Shown here one piece after another: positions 27,215 through 35,884 of a DNA stretch of 40,339 nucleotides. The stretch covers positions 1 to 40,339 of the IMG/VR virus record IMGVR_UViG_3300008263_000003, one strand, 5' to 3'. The translations under genes were made by a program, and so were the position numbers. A model generated the notes under the pieces. It was given only the letters and a program-made list of their open reading frames with translations. It ran no database searches and was not told where the DNA came from. Position 1 is the stretch's first letter; the number at the start of each line of letters is the position of its first letter. This DNA is from a virus.

Positions 27215-29625
27215 TGCATCCCCATTCCTGTGTCTCTTGCGATAGATTCGCCTCTCTGAGCCCCTGGCCCCTGCGTGGGTGGCGCGCCGGGTGGTGGCTG
27301 TCCTCCCGGAGCTCCTGGAGCGCCCTGCGGCTTGGGAGCCTGCGCTTCCATTTGGCGTGTCTGCTGGAGCGCCGCGCCCTTTTGAAGGTTTGTGTTGAGG
27401 TCATCGGGCAAATTCGCGCCTGCGACCTTCGTGAGCTGGCGGAAGTTGTGCATGGTGCCTGGGGGAATTTCGCCCTTTTGCTGCTTCTCGTAGAACCTGT
27501 GCATTTCCATGTGCAGATTCCAAACCTGAAGCGCGAATTCGTCGGTTTGGAACTCGTCGAACCGGCGAACGTATTCTGCTTCGTGCTCGTCGAGGTGAAT
27601 GACGTGGTTGTCGTTCTCGCAGACCACAGGCAGGGGCAAAAGGACGTCTGGCCCTTGTTGGCTGATGTCGATAAGGACGTCGTTTTCCTTCTTCGCTCTG
27701 TCCCTGTGGACACTAGAGCGGTCGCGCAAGACGTCTGCGTCGAACTCTTGCAAGAAGCGGTCGAGAACGTCCGCATCCTGAAGGCGCTGGGCGATGATAG
27801 GCGACTTGTTGATAAGGTCGAGATACGTGGCCTGCGCTGTCGCCTTGCTCTTTGCCTGCATGGAGCCTGGGCGAATGATGACGTCCACGCCAAACGACAG
27901 AGGCATGTCGATAAACGCCTTGATGTCGGAAGCAGAGAACCCACCTGCGCTGTTACGCATCATGTAACCAATGATGTCGGGCCCGAATCCCTTGCCCATA
28001 GCGCGAACACACGAGAGAAGCTTCTCTCCAGCGCTTCCAACAGCGCCCTCAAGAGCCCTGCGGACGTGCGTGATGCGCTTTTGCTCGCGCTCCTCAAGAA
28101 GCCTGAAGGCGTAGCCTGCTTCAACACCTGCGGGACGCTCTCCGCGCAAGGAATCTCCCGCGCCCGAGGTCTCGTAAGCGTCTTGTTTCTTCATCTCGCG
28201 CAGCTTGTCGAGAACTGGCGGGATGGGCTGGTCATCCTTGAGGATGCGCACACCATTGATGTCGTTGACGTCGATAAGCTGCCCTGGCTCTCCAAACACG
28301 GCTTGGGTGTCGAACCCGTTGCCTGTTTTGTAGAGAATCATGGCGCCCATGTTTCGCCGCATCATTGTGTCGATGAGGGAGTCTGCGTCGTCGAGCTCTT
28401 TGTTCTTGCGCGTGACGCCATCCATAGGCCCTGATGGCATAGGGGATGGGTTAATGTTCATCCACATCGCTTCAGAGAATGGATGCCAGCCGTCTATCTT
28501 GTTTGTGCGGTATTGTGGCTTTGTGATGTGCGTGCAATAGCCGTTGACGACAACAACAAGCCTGCCTTCTGGCCAATGCTGGATGTTGGGCTTGTCGTAA
28601 TGCTCGATGACCATGACTTTGGTCTTCAGGAAGTCTTGGGACAGAGCGGTTTCAGCCCTGAACCAATAAGCCATGTCGTTTTGAGGCGTGAGGAAGTTCA
28701 TTCGCATGAAATGGCGGATAGCGAAGCTGGTAGCTGCCTCGTGGATGAGCCCTGGACGCACCTTATCGAAGAATTCTGTACGGCCATCCATATCTTTGTA
28801 TTCTTCGAGGAATTCGGAGAACTCCATGATGCGAATGTCTTGGTGCCAGCGCGCGTGCTGGGCTCCTCCGCTGCAAAGCTCCCGTCTGTGTTCAAAGGGT
28901 GTGCGCGTTCGCACGCGAGGCTGTCCCATCCAGCGACGGTTAACACGAGGCTTGCCGTTCTCATCGAGGGCAGGAACGACCCGCGTCTGAGTGAGAGGCA
29001 TCCCTTCGGAGTTGTTCGCTTCGACGATGGAATTGATAAGACCAAGCGGGTCTGCTGACTGTGCTACCGTTTCATGGATAGTGACTTCGCGTTGTTCGTA
29101 CTGAGGGATTTCTTCGATTTGTCCACTTGTAAGGTCGAAGTCTGTTTTAAACGTAGAAAGGCCATAAGCCACAAGGTTCTGGACAAACCCTTTGACCTCC
29201 TTTTCCATCAAGAGCTTTTCATAGAAAGCAGCCAGCGCCTTCTCTGAAATCTCTTTAAAGCGTCGGTTCCTTGCCGCGTTGTCATCCATGGCAATCGCTT
29301 CCCAGTCAGGAGCATTGCCAAAGAGGGAAGACACGAGGCTTTCGAAGATAGTGCGAGAGATATCGGTCTGGGAGCGTGAGTTTATGCTCTTGTTTCCTCG
29401 GGAGAGGAAATCGACATCAAGCGGGAAGCCGTACTTTTGAGACCATTGGAAGCGATGGTTTCCGTAGATGAACTGAAAGTTTGTAAACCAACGCTCGTAC
29501 CACGGTCCCATGAACCGGTCATTCTTCTCAACGAAGTTCGAAATAACTCCGCCAAGCTTCTTTGGGTCGCGAGTCACCCACGGAAGGTGTCCGCAGTATT
29601 TCTCAAGCTTCAACTCATTTATCAT
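27211..29625 (-). CDS. Portal protein (podovirus-type, 804 aa)
   Basis: The dodecameric portal forms the DNA entry and exit channel at one head vertex. ATG at 29625 has GAGG upstream; the GTG at 29637 lacks a site. The N-terminus is rich in aromatics and basic residues (WYERWFTNFQFIYGNHRFQW). It continues through SLFGNAPDWEAI, clip and stem regions, and a helical part (SLRGERPAGVEAGYAFRLLE) typical of portal crown segments. The disordered tail is P/G-rich (GAPGAPGGQPPPG). The length is that of large podovirus portals. In most phages the portal gene is next to the terminase, but here it is across the genome, after the ejection proteins. Confidence 0.85.
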   Translation of the reverse strand: MINELKLEKYCGHLPWVTRDPKKLGGVISNFVEKNDRFMGPWYERWFTNFQFIYGNHRFQWSQKYGFPLDVDFLSRGNKSINSRSQTDISRTIFESLVSSLFGNAPDWEAIAMDDNAARNRRFKEISEKALAAFYEKLLMEKEVKGFVQNLVAYGLSTFKTDFDLTSGQIEEIPQYEQREVTIHETVAQSADPLGLINSIVEANNSEGMPLTQTRVVPALDENGKPRVNRRWMGQPRVRTRTPFEHRRELCSGGAQHARWHQDIRIMEFSEFLEEYKDMDGRTEFFDKVRPGLIHEAATSFAIRHFMRMNFLTPQNDMAYWFRAETALSQDFLKTKVMVIEHYDKPNIQHWPEGRLVVVVNGYCTHITKPQYRTNKIDGWHPFSEAMWMNINPSPMPSGPMDGVTRKNKELDDADSLIDTMMRRNMGAMILYKTGNGFDTQAVFGEPGQLIDVNDINGVRILKDDQPIPPVLDKLREMKKQDAYETSGAGDSLRGERPAGVEAGYAFRLLEEREQKRITHVRRALEGAVGSAGEKLLSCVRAMGKGFGPDIIGYMMRNSAGGFSASDIKAFIDMPLSFGVDVIIRPGSMQAKSKATAQATYLDLINKSPIIAQRLQDADVLDRFLQEFDADVLRDRSSVHRDRAKKENDVLIDISQQGPDVLLPLPVVCENDNHVIHLDEHEAEYVRRFDEFQTDEFALQVWNLHMEMHRFYEKQQKGEIPPGTMHNFRQLTKVAGANLPDDLNTNLQKGAALQQTRQMEAQAPKPQGAPGAPGGQPPPGAPPTQGPGAQRGESIARDTGMGMQ

Positions 29626-29845
29626 CGACAGCCTCACCCAAGTCGTTGCCGCGCTGGACGGCTGACATCATCTTTGCGTAGTTTTCACTAAATGTATCAT
29701 CGTCCACGTGCCGGGCTCTTTCGCCAACGGTTGTTATTTTACCTGGCTCTTTTGACAATAAAGAAACAGCGCCGCGAAGCGCTTGGAGTTGGTTTATTGT
29801 GCTGTCGATAAATGCAAGAAGGAGAGTGCGTTCTGCGTCTGTCAT
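29615..29845 (-). CDS. Small helical protein, 76 aa, behind a hairpin
   Basis: ATG at 29845 directly follows the 3' arm of a ten-pair hairpin (29846-29874). MTDAERTLLLAFIDSTINQL, then ALRGAVSLLSKE and FSENYAKMMSAVQRGND, form a small helical protein. No family is recognised. Upstream in-frame codons reach 29881 but lie in the hairpin and the preceding stop. The GAGGG within the hairpin arm may be its ribosome binding site, so its translation is likely controlled. Confidence 0.6.
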   Translation of the reverse strand: MTDAERTLLLAFIDSTINQLQALRGAVSLLSKEPGKITTVGERARHVDDDTFSENYAKMMSAVQRGNDLGEAVDDK

Positions 29846-29874
29846 GATGCCCTCATGGTGAGTGTGAGGGCATC
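29846..29874 (-). promoter_or_regulatory. Ten-pair perfect hairpin between structural genes, hides a ribosome binding site
   Basis: GATGCCCTCA (29846-29855) and TGAGGGCATC (29865-29874) pair exactly around a nine-base loop. In minus-strand RNA the 3' arm ends directly before the ATG at 29845 and contains GAGGG. There is no U-tract. It sits between the genes for two related virion proteins and the low-copy portal, where RNA processing or translational damping would help set protein ratios. Confidence 0.65.
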
Positions 29875-29877
29875 CTA

Positions 29878-30315
29878 TCAAACGCCGTAATTCTTGACAG
29901 GAAGCTCACCAGCTTTGAGTGAAAGGCGAACTGTCAGGGTGATGGTCGCAGGAGTCGCGTCGGTCGCGAAGAACAAGAACGCAAGAGCCGCTGGAGTCGT
30001 CGAGACGACTTCGTACTGTCCTGTTGCAGGCGTGCCGTCATAGGACTGAGCCAATGCGTTTGTGATTTGTGGCGCGTGAATCGACAGGATGTTGCGAGCC
30101 TTCCCGAGAATGCTCTTCCAGTATCCGAGCACTTCGAGTCCGAGTGCCGTGCCATCGGCATCAGCCCAAAACGTGCCTGCCACGTCGCCGATATCCAGGT
30201 CGATGTCAGACGCGCCGCGCGTGATAGTGAACTCGGCGACTTGCTCGAACTGAGCGGTGACAGCTTCGAAAGCGGCAACGGAGTAGGTTTTGAAAGCGGT
30301 TACTGCAAATGCCAT
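29878..30315 (-). CDS. Small virion protein, paralogue of the upstream gene, 145 aa
   Basis: MAFAVTAFKTYSVAAFEAVT leads into a core with ITRGASDIDLDIGDVAGTFW, and the end reads ATITLTVRLSLKAGELPVKN. The core motif (ITR, two residues, SD, D-L-D, GDV-GTFW) recurs in the 282-residue protein just upstream, so the two arose by duplication. The beta-rich composition fits capsid decoration or head-fibre proteins. Five bases separate the genes. Confidence 0.7.
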   Translation of the reverse strand: MAFAVTAFKTYSVAAFEAVTAQFEQVAEFTITRGASDIDLDIGDVAGTFWADADGTALGLEVLGYWKSILGKARNILSIHAPQITNALAQSYDGTPATGQYEVVSTTPAALAFLFFATDATPATITLTVRLSLKAGELPVKNYGV

Positions 30316-30320
30316 GGTGG

Positions 30321-31169
30321 TTACACTCCAAATTCGACTGGGCGAGTTTCTGGTTTGAGTCCTACGAGCATGAACACTCGAAGAGTTGTTGGCGCTGCCG
30401 CAGGAAGAACAATGTTTGGCTCAATGACAGGATACGTGTCGCCGTTGACCAATTGGAAGGTCCCCGCAGAAACGGGAGCAGCGCCAACGCGGTACTCGGT
30501 CGCAAACGAGTCAAAGCCAATGTTTGCAGTCACGGTGTACGCTGTCGTGCCAACGCCATCGAGGTACATTTCAATCTGGCCCGTTGTCTTGATAATGGCC
30601 ATGCCTGCGCCTGAAACAAACGACCCGTTGTTCATCTTGCGCGTGCGCACGACCACATCGGCTGTTGGGCGAAGAGCCGCAGGAAGAACTGTCGCACCAG
30701 TCAGGATGATGACCGCGCCAGGAGATGCACCCTTAGCTGCTGCTTGGTAGCCAGGAATCTGAAGAGTGACAAACTCGCCGTCATGCTGATAGCGAATGGT
30801 CTGGTTTGGAGAGTTGGCGTTGAGCGCTGTTCCGGCTGTTCCGCCAGCCCACACGGCTGTGTGCGAGCCCGTCGCGGATAGGTAAGCGTCTCCAGGAGAC
30901 TGAACGAGGAAACCCGAGTCGCTTGTGAGCTGGAGGCCTGCAAGCTCTTCGAAGTTGGGGAGCACAGAACGCCAAAGAGGCAGTGCGACGGCCCCTATTC
31001 CGCTTGCGCCAACAGCCGTCCAAAACGTTCCCGAGACATCGCCCAGGTCTAGGTCAGTGTCTGATGACGTGCGAGTGATGTGGAACTCAGCCGCCTGGAA
31101 TCCCCACTTGCGAATATGGGAAGGCGTGTCCACCTTGTAAAAGTATGCTTTAGAGAGCGCGAAAGCCAT
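30321..31169 (-). CDS. Beta-rich virion protein with core shared by the next gene, 282 aa
   Basis: The protein begins MAFALSKAYFYKVDTPSHIR and has the core ITRTSSDTDLDLGDVSGTFW near residues 30-50. A beta-rich domain follows (SDSGFLVQSPGDAYLSATGS, then DGEFVTLQIPGYQAA and GMAIIKTTGQIEMYLDGVGT), ending in APTTLRVFMLVGLKP. The mix of core and extra domain suggests a long-form capsid decoration protein next to its short form. It starts after the gene for a long ejection-type protein. No enzyme motif is seen. Confidence 0.7.
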   Translation of the reverse strand: MAFALSKAYFYKVDTPSHIRKWGFQAAEFHITRTSSDTDLDLGDVSGTFWTAVGASGIGAVALPLWRSVLPNFEELAGLQLTSDSGFLVQSPGDAYLSATGSHTAVWAGGTAGTALNANSPNQTIRYQHDGEFVTLQIPGYQAAAKGASPGAVIILTGATVLPAALRPTADVVVRTRKMNNGSFVSGAGMAIIKTTGQIEMYLDGVGTTAYTVTANIGFDSFATEYRVGAAPVSAGTFQLVNGDTYPVIEPNIVLPAAAPTTLRVFMLVGLKPETRPVEFGV

Positions 31170-31172
31170 GTG

Positions 31173-32780
31173 CTACCTCGAAAATGCCGGTGTTTTTTGA
31201 CGTGAGCGAGTCATTATCTCGTAAAGAGTTTGCGCCTCGTCTCCGCCCTGCTGCAAACCTTGGTTTAGAAGGATTCTATTTTCCCACGGCTGGGCAAAGC
31301 CAGCCCCCCTTGAAAGAAGGCGCCCGCCTTTCTCCATGCCGATTCCCGCGCCTTGAACGCCGCGAAACGCCGCTTTGGTAATGCCCTCGGCTGTTCCTTC
31401 AAGCGCTCGTCCGACGTTGCTGCCTGCCTCTGCGAGCTTGCCCGCTGTCTTGCCCGCGCCCGTAAAGTCAATGCGCCCTGGCTTGGCAGGACCAACAAAG
31501 CCGGGGCGCATCTCCATGTCTCTTGTCCGACCCAAGCGGGCGCCCACGTTCTCGTAAAAACCTCGGACAGCGCCCTTGTTGAGAGCTGCTTCTTCAGCCA
31601 TCTGCTCGACAGCGTTGACGTCCGCCGCATCGATGCCTCCAAAGATACGTCGATTAAGTCGAGAGCCTGGGGTGTTCACATTGGTTGGCACTTCGCGCGC
31701 CATGGCGTTTACTTGTGTGTTCGCCGCACGGCTTTTGATGGCCTGAGCAAGTGCTGCTTCTTCTGCGTTGAGGCCACCTTGTGTCAGTGCGTCGTCCGCC
31801 ATCCCCGACACCTTGCCCGCACCCTTGCCCACAAGTCGGTTGAGCCAAGGGGCAAGCTCACCTGCGCGCGCGAGAAGGCCCGCACCCTGCACAGTGCCAA
31901 GCCCTGGTGTAAGCGCGGTCGTGAGTCCTGTCACAAGCGGGCTTTCGGCTGCGAACTTGCCAGCCTTCGACGTGAGGGTTCCCGCGGCTTCGGATACGCC
32001 GCCCACGCCTTTGGCTGCTTGTGTCAAAAGACCTCTGTTCATGACCTTCGCAAGAGCGGGAAGGCCCGCGATGCCGCCGCCAAGCCCCGAGATGCCTGCG
32101 CTTACAAGGTCCTCAGTGCCAAACTGGCCACCCTTCTCGGACAAGACTTGATTCAACTCGGGGTCAAAGGAGCGAGCCAACGCACGAGTGAGCTGCCCAC
32201 CTGCAAGGTCGCCTGCCGCGCTTCCTGCCATGCCTCCTGCCACCGCTCCCGCAGGTCCGGCGAGCCCTGCACCTCCTGCTGCGCCAATGCCGCCACCCAC
32301 AATGCTTGCAAGCATCTGCGGAGTTGCGACCGCGCCGCCAATGAGGTCTGTCATGTCGAACCCCTTGGCATTGGTCGTGGCGTACCATTTGCCTGTGTCA
32401 GGGTTGTGGAAGTACCAATCGTCGCCCGAACCGACAACTTCGCCTTTCATGCCCATTTTTTTGAGATTGGATTCGACGTAGGCCTTGCGCACGTTGTCGT
32501 CTGAAGGAAGAGCTGCAAGCCCTGCTCGCCACGTCGGCTGCACGAAGCTCTCATCGGCTTGGATAGGCGCGATGCCTGATACCTTGTGGCCTAGCGTCTC
32601 CAGAAGAGAAGGAATCTCGTCGTCGTACGTCTCGCCGTTGATTTGGTAGCTAATGGTTTTCCCATCGGGATTCACTTGCGCGTTTTGATATCCAGCTTGC
32701 GCGAGTTGTTGCTGAATCTCGTCCGCGCCGTAGCTATTGGATTGACCATCGGGTGTTTCAACGGTGTATTGAAGACTCAT
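31173..32780 (-). CDS. Ejection/internal virion protein with glycine-zipper segment, 535 aa
   Basis: The N-terminal part (about 1-130) is soluble, with repeats of peptide-like strands (DGQSNSYGADEIQQQLAQAG, then DDNVRKAYVESNLKKMGMKG). A long G/A-rich zipper follows (about 140-230, with SIVGGGIGAAGGAGLAGPAG). Glycine-rich helices continue to the C-terminus (ALEGTAEGITKAAFRGVQGA). This structure matches internal virion proteins that are ejected and insert into the host envelope to pass DNA. ATG at 32780 overlaps the preceding stop (ATGA). It is the third of three ejection-type proteins. Confidence 0.75.
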   Translation of the reverse strand: MSLQYTVETPDGQSNSYGADEIQQQLAQAGYQNAQVNPDGKTISYQINGETYDDEIPSLLETLGHKVSGIAPIQADESFVQPTWRAGLAALPSDDNVRKAYVESNLKKMGMKGEVVGSGDDWYFHNPDTGKWYATTNAKGFDMTDLIGGAVATPQMLASIVGGGIGAAGGAGLAGPAGAVAGGMAGSAAGDLAGGQLTRALARSFDPELNQVLSEKGGQFGTEDLVSAGISGLGGGIAGLPALAKVMNRGLLTQAAKGVGGVSEAAGTLTSKAGKFAAESPLVTGLTTALTPGLGTVQGAGLLARAGELAPWLNRLVGKGAGKVSGMADDALTQGGLNAEEAALAQAIKSRAANTQVNAMAREVPTNVNTPGSRLNRRIFGGIDAADVNAVEQMAEEAALNKGAVRGFYENVGARLGRTRDMEMRPGFVGPAKPGRIDFTGAGKTAGKLAEAGSNVGRALEGTAEGITKAAFRGVQGAGIGMEKGGRLLSRGAGFAQPWENRILLNQGLQQGGDEAQTLYEIMTRSRQKTPAFSR

Positions 32781-34228
32781 TTCTTAGGACCTCCGACTTG
32801 TGCGGGTGCGACGCGCTTGCGCGCACTCTTGCTAGGCAGCGGCTGTAACCCTCCAGGGGTGACAGTGCCGCTTGCGTTTTGCTGTGGAGGTGCGCCGAAC
32901 AGACTTGGCTTGCTCGCCCCGCCGACAGCCCCGGAGCTGTCGATGGAGTTGATGCGTGTGACAAGTTCGGAGACCTTCGGGTCCTGTCTGACAGCATCAG
33001 GAAGCACGTTCATCTGGGCGCGAGCAGACGCTTTTACCTTCGCGAGAATGGTTTCCATGCGCCCTGTGAGGCCGAGTGGGTTGTCTGCGTCTCCAATGGC
33101 GCCAATGTCTACGCCTCTGCGAATCTTCTCGGCTTCCGAACTCATGCCGACACCATCGAGCATAGAAGCAAACCGCTCGCGAGCTCCATCGTCGGTAAAG
33201 AACGTGTTGGCCTTGTTGGCAGCAAGGGCCGACTCCATTTCCGCGATGGCAGAGAGGTAATTTTCTGCCTTGTCTTGCGCAGCGAATGTGCGAGCCATGC
33301 GGTCTTGATATTGTGGGCTTGCGTTGTTGACGAGTTGCTGTTGAAGGGCCTTCTGAACTTCTTGGCTTTTGATTGCGCCAATAACCTGCGCCGCGCGCTC
33401 GGGAGAGATTTCCCCGCTGTTTACCTTGGCGGCTAGATTTGGAGCCATGCGCTGCAAGTCTTCTGGCGTCGGAGCCGTTGCGATGGCTGTGAGTCGTTTG
33501 ACTTCCATGTCTTCTTTGAGCTGTGCCGTCTGCATCTGCTGGGCTTCTGTCGCTGCGCCCTGGGCTGCGATGCCAGAACGGATTTGTGCCACCTGGAAAG
33601 GGCGAAGCTCTTTGACGCTTGCGAGCTGTTCCTTCGCAAGGTCCAAGTTGGCCAAGTCTTTTTCGTCGGCTTTGCGACGCATGTAGTCTTGGTTTGTTTC
33701 TCCCACTCTCGCACCAGGCAGAGTCGATTGAGCCGAAAGGTACGCTTGCTCGCGCTCTGCGGATTTCGCCTGAACATCGGTAAGTCTTGCCGAGCCTTCG
33801 GACTGGCGAATGCCTGCTTCTTGGCCCCGGATGCCCAGTGCTGCGCGCTGCCTTGCGGTTTCTGCCTGAGCTTGGAGTTCTGGCTTGCGGAGGCCGAACT
33901 CCTCTTCCTGCATGGCTGCAACTTTGTCCGCACGGGTTTCCGCACGCGCAGCGCGTTCTTCTTCTGTCTGAAGACGCTTCTCTTGCCTAGCTTCGCGCTG
34001 GTTTTGTTTGAAGCGGTCCATGCCGCCGACGACACCCTCTTTGATGCCGCCAAGAAGGTTCGAAAGGCCTTCCTCTTCGCGAGCAAGTCTCTCTGTTTGG
34101 CCGCGCGCTCGCATGTCTTGAATGCGCCTCGTTTCCTCGTTGGTGAGGTCAGAAATGCTGCGCATCTGCTCTGCGTAGTTGGGAATCGCTGGGTTGTATT
34201 CTTCAGCCTGAAGTCTTCGAAAGCCCAT
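32777..34228 (-). CDS. Coiled-coil internal/ejection protein, 483 aa
   Basis: ATG at 34228 (MGFRRLQAEEYNPAIPNYAE) has AAAGGAG seven bases upstream. The longer reading to 34309 overlaps the preceding gene without a good site. A highly charged helical middle (about 75-170, with REARQEKRLQTEEERAARAE) suggests a long coiled coil. Helical segments continue (DLAKEQLASVKELRPFQVAQ). The P/G-rich C-terminus ends VAPAQVGGPKK. Composition and position fit podovirus internal virion proteins (gp14-16 type) released with the DNA. No lysozyme domain is visible. Confidence 0.72.
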   Translation of the reverse strand: MGFRRLQAEEYNPAIPNYAEQMRSISDLTNEETRRIQDMRARGQTERLAREEEGLSNLLGGIKEGVVGGMDRFKQNQREARQEKRLQTEEERAARAETRADKVAAMQEEEFGLRKPELQAQAETARQRAALGIRGQEAGIRQSEGSARLTDVQAKSAEREQAYLSAQSTLPGARVGETNQDYMRRKADEKDLANLDLAKEQLASVKELRPFQVAQIRSGIAAQGAATEAQQMQTAQLKEDMEVKRLTAIATAPTPEDLQRMAPNLAAKVNSGEISPERAAQVIGAIKSQEVQKALQQQLVNNASPQYQDRMARTFAAQDKAENYLSAIAEMESALAANKANTFFTDDGARERFASMLDGVGMSSEAEKIRRGVDIGAIGDADNPLGLTGRMETILAKVKASARAQMNVLPDAVRQDPKVSELVTRINSIDSSGAVGGASKPSLFGAPPQQNASGTVTPGGLQPLPSKSARKRVAPAQVGGPKK

Positions 34229-34445
34229 CCTTGAACTCCTTTGAGTACCAATCGCGTCTCTCGATATCCGAGATGTAGAATTCTGTGCCGTCTGGCCTAA
34301 TGAGAACAAGGTACGGATTTATGGGCGCATCGAAGGCCATGTCTGTTGCGTCATAAAGGCGTGTGTATCCACGAATGAATGCCTTCTTAACAACGTAACG
34401 AGTGTAACCGAACCAGAATTTCCGCTTGATGCCGACTTCAAACAT
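34203..34445 (-). CDS. Small basic protein, 80 aa
   Basis: MFEVGIKRKFWFGYTRYVVK begins a basic, aromatic-rich protein (RGYTRLYDATDMAFDAPINP), ending in a small strand-helix part (GTEFYISDIERRDWYSKEFK). No family is recognised. It sits between two ejection-type genes and overlaps the next start by 26 bases. It may be a small internal or tail-attached protein. Confidence 0.62.
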   Translation of the reverse strand: MFEVGIKRKFWFGYTRYVVKKAFIRGYTRLYDATDMAFDAPINPYLVLIRPDGTEFYISDIERRDWYSKEFKDGLSKTSG

Positions 34446-34456
34446 GAGTGTATCCT

Positions 34457-35833
34457 TTACCCGATTGTTCTGCCGGGCGAAGAATACTTGCGTTGGAGGT
34501 AATCACCAAACGGGCTTGATTGGCTTGATTGTCTTTGGGGCATGACAGCCATTGGCGTGTTGCCTTGGTTAAAGGAAGATGGTTGGGCTGCGTTAGGGTT
34601 CATCCCTTGTGCTGTTCGAGAAGCTGAAGGTGCTGCGCTTTGCGCCCCTGCCTGCCCTGAATTGCCAATCCCTTGGCCGACAGCATTCCCCGCCGCCGCC
34701 CCCGCAGGGCCTCCTGCCATGCCGCCGACGACACTTCCCACAGCCGAGACGCCAGAGCCCACCATGGACGCGTATTGCGCCTGCTCTGCGGCCATCTGCT
34801 GAAGCTTGAGCTGAATGGCTGCTTCGGATGCGCCCGCAGAGCGCATGACTTCAGCCATGCGTGCCCGTTCGATTTCCATGGCCATGCCACGGTCTTCGCC
34901 CGCCCTATTCGTCGCTCTTCCGAAGCGAGACATATCCGCTTCGCGTTCGTTCTGGCTGAATCCTTCGCGCTCCCCTCGAGAGCTGAATTCGAAGTTTCGA
35001 AACTCGTTTTCGAGCGCTCGCCTGTCTTGCAGAAGATTGCCCTGTCTGTCGCGCGCGCCCTGTCCTGCTGCGTAAGCCGCATCAGAACGGTCAAAGCCCA
35101 TCTGCAAGCCTTGGTCCCTGAGGTTTTGCATCTTGCGTTGCGCGCTTGAGTAAGCCTCGCCTGCTTGTCGTTGGTTTTGCGCTTGCAAGGCGACTTGCTG
35201 ACCAACAGTCAAAGGACCCATGCCGCCTGCCATGGTGCCTGTAGCCTGCGAGCCAAGTGCCGAGAGGACGCCAAAGTCTTGTTGTCCTCTAAGGCGCTCT
35301 TGCTCCGCTCTCTCGTCGTAAAGCCCTCGAACCGACGTAGCGACGCGGTTGTTCGGGTCCATGTACTCCCGCAGAGACATGGCATTGTTGGCGTCTTCGT
35401 TAGCTTTCTCTTGCATCGAACGGTATTGGTTCGACATGTTCCCGTAGACTTGCGAGGCGTCACGAGCAGAGTTTTGCGCCTCTCGCGTAAGCCCTCGCAC
35501 CCTGTCGCGGTAGGCCAAGTCTGTTTGGTCCATGCCAGCGAGAGCTTTGTTTCGCTCTCCTGTGTATCTTTGATTCAAAGAGCTCTGCGTTTTTAGGCTC
35601 TGCGCTGCTTCTCGGCCAATCTGTTGATTGAGAGCTTCGGCTTTGCGCGCGGCTTCCTCTTCGCCCTTCTTCTTGTCGCGCATCCCGGCGGAGATGCCGA
35701 TGGTAGACGTGTCGGTCCACCCTTTGACAAAGTTATCCCCAGCGCCCTTGAAATCGCCCTTAAAAAGGCTTTTGGCTGTGCTTGTCGTCCAGGGAACGCC
35801 CGTCGAAGCAAAAAGGTTCTTTTCCCACACCAT
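34457..35833 (-). CDS. Q/R/E-rich internal virion protein, 458 aa
   Basis: ATG at 35833 (MVWEKNLFASTGVPWTTSTA) has GAGGT five bases upstream. After a basic stretch (GMRDKKKGEEEAARKAEALN) a long helical region follows (about 70-370, with ARDASQVYGNMSNQYRSMQE and ALENEFRNFEFSSRGEREG). A short glycine-zipper segment (VSAVGSVVGGMAGGPAGAAA) leads into a disordered, Q/S/N-rich tail. This layout fits an ejected internal virion protein. It is the first gene downstream of the nozzle. Confidence 0.75.
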   Translation of the reverse strand: MVWEKNLFASTGVPWTTSTAKSLFKGDFKGAGDNFVKGWTDTSTIGISAGMRDKKKGEEEAARKAEALNQQIGREAAQSLKTQSSLNQRYTGERNKALAGMDQTDLAYRDRVRGLTREAQNSARDASQVYGNMSNQYRSMQEKANEDANNAMSLREYMDPNNRVATSVRGLYDERAEQERLRGQQDFGVLSALGSQATGTMAGGMGPLTVGQQVALQAQNQRQAGEAYSSAQRKMQNLRDQGLQMGFDRSDAAYAAGQGARDRQGNLLQDRRALENEFRNFEFSSRGEREGFSQNEREADMSRFGRATNRAGEDRGMAMEIERARMAEVMRSAGASEAAIQLKLQQMAAEQAQYASMVGSGVSAVGSVVGGMAGGPAGAAAGNAVGQGIGNSGQAGAQSAAPSASRTAQGMNPNAAQPSSFNQGNTPMAVMPQRQSSQSSPFGDYLQRKYSSPGRTIG

Positions 35834-35884
35834 GGCTCACCTCACACGTTTAGTGTCGTTTGATAGCAAGGCTTTCTCAATACC

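Noticed and set aside
27214-28434. 406-residue plus-strand open frame over the portal gene
   Set aside because: Antisense shadow of the portal gene caused by its codon bias.
31353-32504. 383-residue plus-strand open frame
   Set aside because: Antisense to the glycine-rich ejection-type gene; Cys/Ser/Arg/His-rich and not protein-like.
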